64,000 nucleotides of DNA from Bradyrhizobium sp. CCBAU 53351 (GCF_015291745.1 NZ_CP030059.1:5111501-5175500), one strand, 5' to 3'. Counted from the first letter of the stretch, positions 32,909-42,813 are shown. Numbers and translations: made by a program. Notes: a model not told the origin generated them from the letters alone.

Positions 32909-35308
32909 TCACGCCGACGCCAACAGCCGCGGGCGGTCCAGCATGATCGTCACGTCGGAGGCCGGCCGCGGCTTGCTGAACAGATAGCCCTGCGCCTGAT
33001 TGCAGCCCTCGCGCCTGAGCAGCTCGAGCTGCGCATCATTCTCGACGCCTTCCGCGGTGGTGACGATGCCGAGGCTGCGGCCGAGGCCGGTCACGGCGCG
33101 GATGATCGCCATGGAATCCTCGCGCGTCGCCAGCTCCGACACGAACGAGCGGTCGATCTTGATCTTGTCGAACGGGAAGCTGCGCAGATAGCTGAGCGAC
33201 GAATAGCCGGTGCCGAAATCGTCGAGCGAGATCCGCACCCCCATGCCGCGCAGCTCGTGCAGGGTGGTCAACGTCGCCTCGCTGTTCTGCAGCAGCACCG
33301 ATTCGGTGATCTCGAGCTCGAGGCGTCGCGCATCGAGCCCCGAAGCGGTCAGCGCCTCGGTCACGGACGCGATCAGGTTCGGATTCTTGAACTGCACCGG
33401 CGACAGATTGACGGCGACGTCGACGTCGTCAGGCCAGCTCGCCGCGTCGATGCAGGCGGAGCGCAGCACGAATTCGCCGAGCTGGACGATCAGTCCGGTC
33501 TCCTCGGCCAGCGGGATGAAGTCGATGGGTGCGATCAGGCCGCGGTGCGGATGGTTCCAGCGCAGCAGCGCCTCGAAAGCGACGACGCGACCGCTGATGA
33601 CGTCGCGGATCGGCTGGTAGTACGGCTCGAACTCGCCACGTTGCAGCGCCGCGCGCAGATCCATTTCCAGGAGCCGCCGCGCCTGCGCGCGGGCATCCAT
33701 CCCGGTCTCGAAGAAGCGATAGGTGCCGCGGCCGTCCGCCTTGGCGCGGTAGAGTGCGAGGTCGGCATTCTTCAGCAATTCGTCCGGGTCGCTGCCGTCC
33801 TGCGGCGACAGCGAGATGCCGATCGAGACGCCGATCACGATCTGATGGTCGTCGATCTCGTACGGTGCCGAGATGACCTCGACGAGACGGCGGGCGAGCG
33901 ACCTCGCGGCGGTTTCCTCGGAGCGTCCGATCTGGACCACGGCGAACTCGTCGCCGCCCAGCCGCGCCACGGTGTCGCTTTCGTCGACGACGGCCGTCAG
34001 CCTGCGGCCGACCTCCTTCAGCAGCGCATCGCCGATGGGATGGCCGAGCGAGTCGTTGATGTCCTTGAAGTGGTCGAGATCGAGACAGAGCACCGCGAGC
34101 TGCTCGCCCGACCTTGTCCGGCGCAGCCCCTGCTCGAGCTGCTCGTGGAACAGCACGCGGTTCGGCAGGCTGGTCAGCGCATCATGGCGCGCCATGTGCG
34201 AGATCTTGGCCTGCGCCTCCAGCCATTCGGTGATGTCCTCGAAGGTCGCGACCCAGCCGCCGCCGTGCATCGGCTGGTTGACCACCCGGATGGAGCGGCC
34301 GAACCGGTTGACCACGTCGGTCGTGGTGCGGCCCTCGCGCGCGTCGGCGACGAGGCGGGCGAAGAATTCATCGGCATCGCCCTGCCACTGGCCCTTGGCC
34401 TGCTCATCCCGCAAGATGTCGACCAGCCGGCGGCCGGTCAGCGCGATGTCGGTGCGGCGAAGCATCGCCGCATAGCGCTCGTTGAACAGGATGATCGTGC
34501 CGTCGGCGTCGAACATGCACAGCCCCTGCGACATGTTCTCGAGCGCCGTATCCAACACCATTTGCTGGGCCCCCAGTTCGCCCTTGGCGCGGCGGTCGAG
34601 CAGCGCCGCCACGAGGGCGATCGCGATGATCGCGACCGCGGCGCTGGCGGTGAGAAAGGACAGCGAGGCCGGCGGGATCGACAGGCCGCTGATTGCGAGC
34701 GTCGGATCCGGCGTCAGCAGCACCGCGCCCATGGCCGTGAAATGATGTGCCACGATGGCGACCGTCAGCAGCGCCGTCGCCGTCAGCGCATGGAAGAGGT
34801 CATCGCGTCGCGCCGCCACGAACAGGGCAAGCGCCGCAAAGACAATTCCGGACAGGATCGAGATAGCAACCGTGCTTCCGATCCAGCCCACCCGCGCGGG
34901 TATCTCCAGCGCCGCCATCCCGGTGTAATGCATCGCCGCGACACCGGTGCCGACGATGGCGCCGCCAAGGGCGACCCACGCCGCGCGCGAGGACGATACG
35001 GCGATGCTCAGCCCCACGAAGGTCACGGCGATCGCAAAGATCAGCGACAGGATCGTCACCGGGATGTTGTAGGCGCCCGCGCCTCCCGGCCCATAGGCGA
35101 GCATCGCGATGAAATGCGTCGCCCAGATGCCGCAGCCGCTGACGGCAGCATCGAGGCCGATCCAGGCAAGACGCTCGAGCCCGTGCGTCGCACGCGCGCG
35201 ATGGAACAGGCTGATCGCCGCTGCGCTGGCGAGCAGGCACACCGCACCGCCGAGCGCGACGAGGCGCAGATCGTGCTCCTCGGTAAGACAGTAGAGAACT
35301 TGATACAT
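32909..35308 (-). CDS. MHYT-PAS-GGDEF-EAL cyclic di-GMP protein
   Basis: 799 residues. An MHYT sensor with seven membrane helices at about 1-240 carries the three HxxxM-type motifs (ATHFIAM, AAMHYTGM, AHHFTAM), thought to bind metal or gas. A PAS domain (about 250-375) contains LCMFDADGTIILFNERYAAM. The GGDEF domain (about 385-545) retains LGGDEFAVV, so cyclase activity is possible. The EAL domain (about 555-795) has EALLRW, the NLSPVQF motif and DDFGTGYSSLSYL, so phosphodiesterase activity is also possible. It would link a membrane signal to motility or biofilm, which fits a locus near flagellar genes. Net activity cannot be read from sequence. Confidence 0.93.
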   Translation of the reverse strand: MYQVLYCLTEEHDLRLVALGGAVCLLASAAAISLFHRARATHGLERLAWIGLDAAVSGCGIWATHFIAMLAYGPGGAGAYNIPVTILSLIFAIAVTFVGLSIAVSSSRAAWVALGGAIVGTGVAAMHYTGMAALEIPARVGWIGSTVAISILSGIVFAALALFVAARRDDLFHALTATALLTVAIVAHHFTAMGAVLLTPDPTLAISGLSIPPASLSFLTASAAVAIIAIALVAALLDRRAKGELGAQQMVLDTALENMSQGLCMFDADGTIILFNERYAAMLRRTDIALTGRRLVDILRDEQAKGQWQGDADEFFARLVADAREGRTTTDVVNRFGRSIRVVNQPMHGGGWVATFEDITEWLEAQAKISHMARHDALTSLPNRVLFHEQLEQGLRRTRSGEQLAVLCLDLDHFKDINDSLGHPIGDALLKEVGRRLTAVVDESDTVARLGGDEFAVVQIGRSEETAARSLARRLVEVISAPYEIDDHQIVIGVSIGISLSPQDGSDPDELLKNADLALYRAKADGRGTYRFFETGMDARAQARRLLEMDLRAALQRGEFEPYYQPIRDVISGRVVAFEALLRWNHPHRGLIAPIDFIPLAEETGLIVQLGEFVLRSACIDAASWPDDVDVAVNLSPVQFKNPNLIASVTEALTASGLDARRLELEITESVLLQNSEATLTTLHELRGMGVRISLDDFGTGYSSLSYLRSFPFDKIKIDRSFVSELATREDSMAIIRAVTGLGRSLGIVTTAEGVENDAQLELLRREGCNQAQGYLFSKPRPASDVTIMLDRPRLLASA

Positions 35309-35424
35309 TGCGGGCCCCGTCCCTATGGACCCGCACTTGAACCGACAGAGGTGGACGATCGGTAACCGGCTACATGACCGGTCTGCGAATGGTAAATGGC
35401 GGATGTCCGGATTCGTTCACATTG

Positions 35425-36833
35425 TCATTCTCGCGCCGGTGCACCGAAGCCGATCGCCGCCGCCGCCAGCAACAAGACCGCCGCTGAAACGATCAACGAC
35501 ACATGCAGGCCTTCCATGAAGGCGCCTGTTCCCGCGATCAGCGATCCGAACAAGGCAACGCCGAGGACGCTGCCGGTCTGCCGCGTCGCGTTGAGGACGC
35601 CCGCCGCGATGCCGGAGCGCGCTTTGTCGACGCTGCCCAGCAGGGTCGAGGTCAGCGGCGGTACCAATAGCCCAAGGCCGCCGCTGATCGCGATCATCTG
35701 CCCGCAGATCATCCAATAGCTCGTGTCGGCCGCGATCCACAGCAGACCGAGACAGCCGAGCGCAGACACGCAGGCGCCGACGACGATGTCGGGCACGCGC
35801 CGATGCGCTCGGCGAGGCGCGGCGCCAGCAGATTGATCGGCAGCACCGCCGCCATCATCGGCACGAAAGCAAGCCCGGTCCACCACGCCGACAGCCCGTT
35901 GATCCGCTGGAAGTACAGGCTGAGCACGAAGATCAGGCCGTAGATGGCGATGTTGACGAGCAGGCCGACGAGCGAGGTGAGCGCGAACAGCCTGTGGGCG
36001 AACAGCGACAACGGCAGCATCGGCTGGGCCGCGCGACTCTCGCGCCAGATGAACAGCGCAGCGAGAATGGCCGAGCCGGCAAAGCCTGCGATCACCGCCG
36101 GATGTCCCCAACCCAACGCACCGCCTTCGATAATGGCGCCGGCCAGCGCCCCCAGCGCGCCGATCGCGGCAAGCTGGCCGGGCAGATCGATCTCGCGCGA
36201 GCGCGCCCGTGTGGTCTCGCTGGCATAGCGCCAGCTCAGCCACAGGCCGGCGAGCCCGATCGGCAGATTGACCAGGAAGATGGCGCGCCATCCGACCAGC
36301 GTGATCAGCGCGCCGCCGACGAAGGGGCCGGCGGTGAGCGCAAGGCTCGCTCCGGCGGCCCAGACCGCAACGGCGCGGCCGCGCGCACGGTCGTCCGCAT
36401 AGGCATGATTGAGCAGCGCAAGCGAGTTCGGCACCAGGATGGCCGCCGCCAGCCCTTGAACCAGCCGGGCGCCGATCAGCACGGCCGCATTGGGTGACAG
36501 CGCGCAGGCGAGCGAGGCCGCGGTGAAGATGGCGAACCCCGCCATGAAGACGCGCTTGGCGCCGATCCGGTCGCCGAGAGCGCCAGCCGTCAGGATGAAG
36601 GCGGCAAACGCGATAGTGTAGGCGCTGACCACCCATTGCAGTTCGGGGACGCCGCCGCCGAGCGCCCGGCCCATCGCATCGAGTGCCGTGTTGACGATGG
36701 TGACGTCGAGCTGCACCACGCCATAGCCGAGGCTCATTGCAGCCAGCGTGAGAGAAGTCGCAAGAGCCGAGCCCGCGCGTGGCGTGTCGGCCCTGCCGTC
36801 GAAGGTTTCATATTTGATGGTGTTGGCTCGCAT
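35425..36833 (-). pseudogene. MFS drug-type transporter (DHA2 family), frameshifted
   Basis: The reading frame from the ATG at 36833 (GAGGTG upstream) encodes a DHA2-type transporter: LDVTIVNTALDAMGRALGGG, then VVSAYTIAFAAFILTAGALGDRIGAKR and ALLNHAYADDRARG. Near 35797 the frame is lost after LAERIGA; the continuation PDIVVGACVSALGCLGLLWI through GIAAGVLNATRQTGSVLG to the end lies in another frame and stops at 35425. Restoring one base at the GCGTG stretch would give a continuous protein of about 470 residues. It may be a true inactivation or a sequencing error. No neighbouring repressor gene is obvious. Confidence 0.8.
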
Positions 36834-36924
36834 GCTGCACCTCGATTGCAGCCCCCTGCGACATATACGCCTTTAGCCCGCGGTCATGCTTCGAGACCGA
36901 CCGAATAATGATGTTAAACGTGAA

Positions 36925-36950
36925 GCGCCGCGCGGACCACCGCGCGGCGC
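36925..36950 (-). terminator. GC-rich hairpin after the DUF892 gene
   Basis: Stem GCGCCGCGCGG / CCGCGCGGCGC with loop ACCA (plus-strand view), 20 bases past the stop of the gene at 36971. The T-tract is weak, so it could also be a bidirectional barrier before the MFS gene. Confidence 0.5.
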
Positions 36951-36970
36951 CAATCATGGTTGGCCTTGCA

Positions 36971-37477
36971 TCAGCTCGCCGCGCGCAAATTCACCTTGCT
37001 CTCGGCGAGCGTCGTCAGCTTCTTGTCGGTCGCCTTTTCCTCCTCGAGCGTCTTGGCGAGCACGCTGGCGCAATCGTTGCGGCCGAGCTGCTTGGCCCAG
37101 GCGATCAGGCTGCCGTAGCGCACGATCTCGTAATGTTCGGCGGCCTGTGCCGCGTTGATCAGCGCGGCATCGAGCACCGCCTTGTCGGCGACTTCGCCGG
37201 CGGTCTCGTCGGCTTCCTCGATGATGCCGTCGATCGCCGGACAGTCGACCGCCTTCACGGGGACGCCATGCATCTTGAACACTTCCTCGAGCCGCTTGAC
37301 GTGCTCCTTGGTCTCCTCGAGGTGCGTCAAAAAGCCCTGTTTCAGCTGTGGATCCGTGGCCTTGCTCGCCATCTTCGGCAGCGCCTTGGTCAATTGCTGC
37401 TCGGCGTAATAGATGTCCTGAAGCTGGTGCACGAACAGGTCATTCATGGTCTTGATGTCTTTTGTGAACAGTCCCAT
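36971..37477 (-). CDS. DUF892/YciE-YciF ferritin-like stress protein
   Basis: 168 residues. Four-helix ferritin-like protein: MNDLFVHQLQDIYYAEQQLT at the first helix, then LKQGFLTHLEETKEHVKRLE and the second E-x-x-H pair AAEHYEIVRYGSLIAWAKQL. The E...E..H pattern fits a di-metal site. YciE/YciF-type proteins are induced by osmotic and oxidative stress; a precise activity is not established. A perfect EcfG-type promoter lies about 90 bases upstream of the ATG, so general stress control is likely. It stands alone. Confidence 0.9.
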   Translation of the reverse strand: MGLFTKDIKTMNDLFVHQLQDIYYAEQQLTKALPKMASKATDPQLKQGFLTHLEETKEHVKRLEEVFKMHGVPVKAVDCPAIDGIIEEADETAGEVADKAVLDAALINAAQAAEHYEIVRYGSLIAWAKQLGRNDCASVLAKTLEEEKATDKKLTTLAESKVNLRAAS

Positions 37478-37916
37478 CGTCCGTCCTCTTCCGGTTTTTG
37501 GAACACGAAGGCCGCGGCTTGCACGAAAAGCCGCTTATTCCGCCATGCTCGGTTGCTGATGGGGCCCAACGAGCGCCCGGCATCGACGTTCCAAAAAAGA
37601 CCCGTAAGGCTTGCGCTGGAACAATGCGGCCGGCGCCGGGACCTGAGATCATGGGGCCCATACGAACGCACGAGCCGGGCCGGTTTCACGACTCATATGC
37701 TTAACGCGCCTGCTTAACGCGCCTCCGATGTGAACCACGTATGACAAAGTGGCCGGTCCAGCGCAGAACCTCTTGTTGTCAAGGGCTGCACAAGCCGCTG
37801 TTTTTGCCTTAAATGAGCTGGATCATGCCGAGCGATCGATGCCCGCCTTTGGCCATGATCACACCCGACTGGCCAATGCCTGGCCCGGTCGGTCTTGCCC
37901 CCCGCCGGGAGGATGA
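37478..37916. other. Gene-free region between the DUF892 and UPF0104 genes
   Basis: About 440 bases without a convincing gene. It contains the EcfG-type promoter for the gene at 36971 and two copies of CTTAACGCGCC near 37697-37725. Nothing else recognisable was seen. Confidence 0.6.
37568..37592 (-). promoter_or_regulatory. EcfG-type general stress promoter for the DUF892 gene
   Basis: On the minus strand GGAAC (37592-37588), a 16-base spacer, and CGTT (37571-37568). Transcription would begin near 37560, giving a leader of about 80 bases. Confidence 0.75.
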
Positions 37917-38999
37917 ATGCACGGACTGCTGCCCGCGCTGAAACGCGGCTTCAAGAGATGGATCGGCTGGCGACGCCTTGGCGTTGCCGCGAGCATCTTC
38001 ATCATCGCTTTCGCGATCACCACGCTGGTGCGGACCCTCAAGGGCATCGATACCGGGGTCATCCTGACTGCGTTAACCGAGATCCCCCGCGGGAGCATCG
38101 GGCTGGCGGCGATCTGCGTGTTTTTCGCGTTCTGTACGCTGACCTTCTACGATTTTTTTGCACTGCGAACGATCGGCAAGAAGCACGTGCCCTATCGCAT
38201 CGCGGCGCTCTCCAGCTTCACGTCCTATTCGATCGGCCACAACATCGGCGCCACCGTGTTCACCGGGGGCGCGATCCGCTTCCGGATCTATTCGGACTAC
38301 GGCTTGAACGCGATCGACGTCGCCAAGATCTGCTTCCTGTCGGGCCTGACCTTCTGGCTAGGTAACATCTTCGTGCTCTCGATCGGCATGGCGATCCATC
38401 CGGATGCGGCGTCCTCGATGGATCAGCTGCCGTCGTCGATCAACCGGCTGATCGCGCTTGGCGGCCTCGCCTCGATCGGCGCCTATCTGGTCTGGCTCTG
38501 CATGGGCGAGAAGCGACGCGAGCTCGGCCAGAAGGGCTGGAAGGTGGTGCTGCCTTCCGCGCCGCTGACCCTGGTGCAGATCCTGATCGGGGTGGTCGAT
38601 CTCGGCTTCTGCGCCACGGCGATGTACCTCCTGATGCCGGCCAACCCGCCGATCGACTTCATGTCGCTCGCCGTGGTGTTCATCCTGGCGACGCTGCTCG
38701 GCTTCGCCAGCCATGCGCCCGGCTCGATCGGGGTGTTCGACGCCGCCATGCTGCTGGCGCTGCCCGAATTCGGCCGCGAGCAGCTCCTGGCGACGCTCCT
38801 GGTGTTTCGCATTCTCTATTTCGTGATCCCGTTCGGCCTTGCCATCTCCATCATGGGCACCCGCGAGCTCTGGATGAACGTGGTGGAGCCCTGGCAGGAG
38901 CGGCGGCGGCTGGCGGAGGCCTGTGCCCAGGCCAATCTGCCCAAGGAGGTGACGCCCATGGAGCGCGAGCGGTTGCTGCGGCAGGCCAATAAGCGCTGA
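37917..38999 (+). CDS. UPF0104/lysylphosphatidylglycerol synthase-type membrane protein
   Basis: 360 residues with about eight hydrophobic helices. Motifs of the family appear, such as SSFTSYSIGHNIGATVFTGG, RIYSDYGLN and LLGFASHAPGSIGVFDAAML. The domain resembles the flippase half of MprF/LPG synthase (COG0392, YbhN), but the synthetase part is missing, so it is probably a lipid-handling membrane protein rather than an aminoacyl-lipid synthase. It is transcribed alone, with the secreted SGNH gene about 90 bases downstream on the same strand. Confidence 0.82.
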   Translation: MHGLLPALKRGFKRWIGWRRLGVAASIFIIAFAITTLVRTLKGIDTGVILTALTEIPRGSIGLAAICVFFAFCTLTFYDFFALRTIGKKHVPYRIAALSSFTSYSIGHNIGATVFTGGAIRFRIYSDYGLNAIDVAKICFLSGLTFWLGNIFVLSIGMAIHPDAASSMDQLPSSINRLIALGGLASIGAYLVWLCMGEKRRELGQKGWKVVLPSAPLTLVQILIGVVDLGFCATAMYLLMPANPPIDFMSLAVVFILATLLGFASHAPGSIGVFDAAMLLALPEFGREQLLATLLVFRILYFVIPFGLAISIMGTRELWMNVVEPWQERRRLAEACAQANLPKEVTPMERERLLRQANKR

Positions 39000-39085
39000 A
39001 ATGGTCGGCCCGGACCAAAGGGTTGCGGGCGGCGGCGCAATGCTCTCTTATTTCCGCCTCAACTTTGCCGTTGAAGACGCGGGCC

Positions 39086-41038
39086 ATGATCCCTGTATTC
39101 CTTCGTACCCTCTCCGCCGGCGCCCTGCTGCTGGCCGGGCTTTTGACCGTTTTGCCGGCCGAACGCGCCGCCGCCCAGGATGCCGGCACGCTGCAGATCA
39201 GTTGGGAGGTACGTAATCGCTTCCGGCTGTTCCGCGAGGAGCGCGACTTCCTGCTCCATGTCGAGAATGCGCGTAACCGCAACATCCTCGCCGCAGAACA
39301 ATCGCTGGAGCAGCAGAGCGAAGGCCGCGGCTGGGCCCGCAACATGGTCAACCGCCTCTGCATCGACCTCCAGGGCCGCGTCAACCAGCCCTGCACCCGC
39401 GACAACACCAAGGAAAACTACCTCACCCCGATCGACCATCCCGTCACCGTACGCCTCGTCGGCGCGGTGCCGGTCGGCGCCATCTGCGCCTGGTCGTTCG
39501 ACGACGGCGACGGCCCGCAACAATCGACCTTCGATTGCGCCGAGCCGATCAATTTGCGTGTCCGCTACGGCAAGCCGACGGTCGCGACCGTCGATGTCTC
39601 CTCCGGCTCCGATCCGACTCAGAAGGTCCAGACCGAGATCCAGGTCCGCGACGTCTTCGTCGCCGGCCTCGGCGACAGCATCGCCTCGGGCGAGGGCAAT
39701 CCGGACCGGCCGCTGGCGCTGTCCGACGAAGGTTTCTGCTTCCGCTCCTATCTCGGCACCGCCGGCGGGCAGTACTATCGGCCGAGCCGCCACGGCTACA
39801 AGGGCGGCCGCGCCTGCGAGGCGCCGGATACGCTCGCCAACTGGCAACGCTACAGTGCGCTCTGGTTCAACGCGCCCTGCCACCGCTCGCTGTACAGCTA
39901 CCAGACGCGCACCGCGCTGGCCCTCGCGGTGCGCTACACCCACATTGCCGTGACCTATCTGCCGCTCGCCTGCACCGGTGCCAGCATCAGCGACGGGCTG
40001 CTCGGCTCGCAGCGCGCCCGCGAATGCCCGCCCGGCAAGACCGGGGTCTGCAACACCAGCGTGAACGCCCAGGTCGCCGAGCTGCGCGAGGCGCTGACCG
40101 CGGCGAAGAAGCGCCAGCCCGATCGCACGCTCGACCTCGTGCTGATCTCGGCCGGCGCCAACGACGTCTATTTTTCCGGCCTGGTCGCCGACGTCATCGT
40201 CGACACCGCGACCGAGCGGGCGCTGTTCCGCCGCTCCGGCGTGATGGCGAGCGTCGACGATTCCCGCGATGCGCTGGCCCGCGAGCTGCCGCAGAATTTC
40301 GTCAAGCTGCGCGAGGCCTTGAAGCCGCTCGTCGGCGGCGATCTCTCCCACGTCGTCTATGTCTCCTACGCCAATCCCGCGCTTGCCGATGGCGGCGTGC
40401 CCTGCCGTGGCGGCCGCGCCGGGTTCGACATCCATCCGTCCTTCAACGCCGACCCGCAGCGCCTCGCCCGCGTCTCGACCTTCGTCGACACCGAGTTCTT
40501 GCCGCAATTGAAGGCGCTCGCCACCTGCACCCGCGGCGCGCTGTGCCGCGATCCCGAGGCCGACCGCATGACCTTCGTCGATGCGCATCAGGCCGCCTTC
40601 GCCGATCACGGCTTTTGCGCGCATTCGGGCAACGATCCCGAATTCGACCGCGCCTGCTTTGCCGAGAACGGCCAGAGCTTCAATCCTGATATCGTGAGCG
40701 CAGCGAGCCAGCCGATGCTGTGCGGCCGTGGCGCCTCGGAATACCGCGCCTACCTGCCCCGCGGGCGCTGGATCCGCGACGCCAACGACAGCTACTTCGC
40801 CGCGATGACCTATCCGCAAGGCCTTCCGGCGGCGAGCCAGCCGACCGATATCCACGACGCCACATGGGGCGTGCTCTCCGCCGTCTATGGCGGCGCGGTG
40901 CACCCGAGCGCCGAGGGGCATGCGGCGATGGCGGATGCGGCATTGCCGGCCGCGAGTGCCGTGCTCGGGCTGGATGCCGTGCCGCCGGGCGTGACGCGGG
41001 GGGTGCTGCCGCAGCTGCTGCCGAGTGCGCAGCAGTAA
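39086..41038 (+). CDS. Secreted SGNH-hydrolase-like protein
   Basis: 650 residues from the ATG at 39086. A signal peptide (LRTLSAGALLLAGLLTVLPA, cleavage near AAAQDA) directs it to the periplasm or outside. After a beta-rich N-terminal part of about 170 residues comes the SGNH order: GLGDSIASGEGNP with the catalytic serine (block I), a conserved LVLISAGANDVYFSGL (block III) and GAVHPSAEGHAAMADAA with the histidine (block V). Many cysteines suggest disulfides, consistent with export. Substrates of such lipases/esterases include acyl esters and polysaccharide acetyl groups; the one here is unknown. The C-terminal part beyond block V is short. Confidence 0.78.
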   Translation: MIPVFLRTLSAGALLLAGLLTVLPAERAAAQDAGTLQISWEVRNRFRLFREERDFLLHVENARNRNILAAEQSLEQQSEGRGWARNMVNRLCIDLQGRVNQPCTRDNTKENYLTPIDHPVTVRLVGAVPVGAICAWSFDDGDGPQQSTFDCAEPINLRVRYGKPTVATVDVSSGSDPTQKVQTEIQVRDVFVAGLGDSIASGEGNPDRPLALSDEGFCFRSYLGTAGGQYYRPSRHGYKGGRACEAPDTLANWQRYSALWFNAPCHRSLYSYQTRTALALAVRYTHIAVTYLPLACTGASISDGLLGSQRARECPPGKTGVCNTSVNAQVAELREALTAAKKRQPDRTLDLVLISAGANDVYFSGLVADVIVDTATERALFRRSGVMASVDDSRDALARELPQNFVKLREALKPLVGGDLSHVVYVSYANPALADGGVPCRGGRAGFDIHPSFNADPQRLARVSTFVDTEFLPQLKALATCTRGALCRDPEADRMTFVDAHQAAFADHGFCAHSGNDPEFDRACFAENGQSFNPDIVSAASQPMLCGRGASEYRAYLPRGRWIRDANDSYFAAMTYPQGLPAASQPTDIHDATWGVLSAVYGGAVHPSAEGHAAMADAALPAASAVLGLDAVPPGVTRGVLPQLLPSAQQ

Positions 41039-41062
41039 GCAGCGCTGCCTTCGCAAACTCAA

Positions 41063-41164
41063 TGTCATCGTCCGCGCAGGCGGACGATCCAGTAATCCGT
41101 GACAGCTGCAATTGAATCGAGACGCTGCGGCATGCTGGATTTCGCGCCTGCGCGGGGAATGACC
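41063..41164 (+). repeat. Intergenic palindromic repeat of the GTCAT...ATGAC type
   Basis: A perfect inner hairpin TCGTCCG-CGCAGG-CGGACGA at 41068-41087 is followed by CAGTAATCCGTGACAGCTGC and ends in CGCGGGGAATGACCAT, with outer GTCAT/ATGAC pairing. From memory this resembles a common Bradyrhizobium intergenic repeat family. It stands between the SGNH gene and the glucarate locus, with no gene in the remaining space up to 41335. Confidence 0.5.
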
Positions 41165-41335
41165 ATGGAGTGCGCTGTGAGCGCATTCGCCATCTCCACG
41201 CAATCGTTCCCCTCACCTGCCGTTCCATCAATCCAAAAACGGCATCGATCGATACTGCCTTGAACTTGGACACTCCGCCGCACGCGCCTCTAGGAGTCGC
41301 CTGGAGGAAATGTTCGAGTTTCAAGGAGGCGCCTG

Positions 41336-42688
41336 ATGAGCGCAGTGGTGTCCGCAGCGGACGCGAGGCGATCTCGCGTCAGGCTGTTCATCGTGACCAT
41401 GTTGTTCCTGGTCACGACAGTGAATTATGCCGACCGCGCCACGCTGTCGATCGCAGGTCCCGCGCTCTCCAAGGAGCTGCATCTCGATCCCGTCGCCATG
41501 GGCTGGATCTTCTCGGCGTTCGGCTGGTCCTATGTCGTGGCGCAGGTGCCGGGCGGCTGGCTGCTCGACCGCTACGGCTCGCGCCTCGTCTATGCCTTCA
41601 GCATCATCATCTGGTCGCTGTTCACGCTGATGCAGGGCTGGGTCGGCTTCCTCAGCGCCGGCACGGCCGTCGTGGTGCTGTTCGCGCTCCGTCTCCTGGT
41701 CGGCGTCGCGGAAGCGCCGTCCTTTCCCGCCAATGCCCGCATCGTCGCCGCTTGGTTTCCGGGCAATGAGCGCGGCACAGCGTCGGCCTTCTTCAACTCC
41801 GGACAATATTTCGCGACCGTGATCTTCGCGCCGCTGATGGGCTGGATCGCCCACTCGTACGGCTGGCGCTTCGTGTTCTTCGTGATGGGCGCGCTCGGAA
41901 TCGTCATGGGCTTCGCCTGGCTCAAGACCATCTACGGCCCGAAGGAGCACCCTTCGATCAACGAGGCCGAGTTCGACTACATCAAGAACGGCGGCGCGCT
42001 GGTCGATCTCGACGCGCCCAAGGACGACCTGCCGCGCGCGCGGTCGCCCGAGGCCGGCTCCGGCTGGGACCACATCCGCCAGCTGCTCTCCAACCGCATG
42101 ATGCTCGGCGTCTATCTCGGCCAGTACTGCATCAACACGCTGACCTATTTCTTCCTGACCTGGTTTCCGGTCTACCTCGTCAAGGAGCGCGGCCTGTCGA
42201 TCCTGCAGGCCGGCTTTGTCGCGACCCTGCCGGCGCTGTGCGGCTTCATCGGCGGCGTGCTCGGCGGCATCATCTCGGACGCGATCCTGCGCCGGACCGG
42301 CTCGCTGACCATGGCGCGCAAGATCCCGATCGTCGGCGGCATGCTGCTGTCGATGTCGATCATCGCCTGCAACTATGTCGACGGACAGGCGCTGGTGGTC
42401 GGTTTCATGGCGCTTGCCTTCTTCGGCAAGGGCATCGGTGCGCTCGGCTGGGCCGTCGTCTCCGACACCTCGCCGAAGGAAGCCGGCGGCGTCTCCGGCG
42501 GCCTGTTCAACACCTTCGGCAACCTCTCCTCGATCACCACGCCGATCGTGATCGGCTACATCCTGGCCTCGACCGGCTCGTTCAACGGCGCACTGGTGTT
42601 CGTCGGCCTCAACGCGCTGGTGGCGGCGTTCGCCTACCTCGTCATCGTCGGCGAGATCGAGCGGGTGACGCTCAAACGTTCCTCCTGA
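41336..42688 (+). CDS. MFS transporter, probable D-glucarate/galactarate permease
   Basis: 450 residues, twelve membrane helices, ACS/GudP-type MFS. It shows TTVNYADRATLSIAGPALSK, GWIFSAFGWSYVVAQVPGGW and LLDRYGSR, and later FSAFGW-type and GGVSGGLFNTFGNLSS segments. Strong GGAGG before the ATG. It heads the hexarate cluster (LysR, KdgD, GudD, aldehyde dehydrogenase, GarD), so glucarate/galactarate is the likely substrate, not shown by sequence alone. A terminator follows at 42721, so it may be a separate unit from the downstream genes. Confidence 0.82.
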   Translation: MSAVVSAADARRSRVRLFIVTMLFLVTTVNYADRATLSIAGPALSKELHLDPVAMGWIFSAFGWSYVVAQVPGGWLLDRYGSRLVYAFSIIIWSLFTLMQGWVGFLSAGTAVVVLFALRLLVGVAEAPSFPANARIVAAWFPGNERGTASAFFNSGQYFATVIFAPLMGWIAHSYGWRFVFFVMGALGIVMGFAWLKTIYGPKEHPSINEAEFDYIKNGGALVDLDAPKDDLPRARSPEAGSGWDHIRQLLSNRMMLGVYLGQYCINTLTYFFLTWFPVYLVKERGLSILQAGFVATLPALCGFIGGVLGGIISDAILRRTGSLTMARKIPIVGGMLLSMSIIACNYVDGQALVVGFMALAFFGKGIGALGWAVVSDTSPKEAGGVSGGLFNTFGNLSSITTPIVIGYILASTGSFNGALVFVGLNALVAAFAYLVIVGEIERVTLKRSS

Positions 42689-42720
42689 GGGCTCCCATGG
42701 GAGCTTGACCAGGCAACTCA

Positions 42721-42754
42721 ACGGCGGCCCTCAGAAGCCGCCGTCTTTGTTTTT
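42721..42754 (+). terminator. Rho-independent terminator after the transporter gene
   Basis: Stem ACGGCGGC / GCCGCCGT followed by CTTTGTTTTT, 33 bases past the transporter stop codon. Confidence 0.85.
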
Positions 42755-42813
42755 GGGGGTGATCGATGCTAGAAGTGCCGGGGAAACGCCTTATTCATCT
42801 AAGGCATGTATCG

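Noticed and set aside
39059..41203. 714-codon minus-strand frame opposite the SGNH hydrolase
   Set aside because: No recognised motif and strongly biased composition, whereas the plus strand has signal peptide and SGNH blocks in order.
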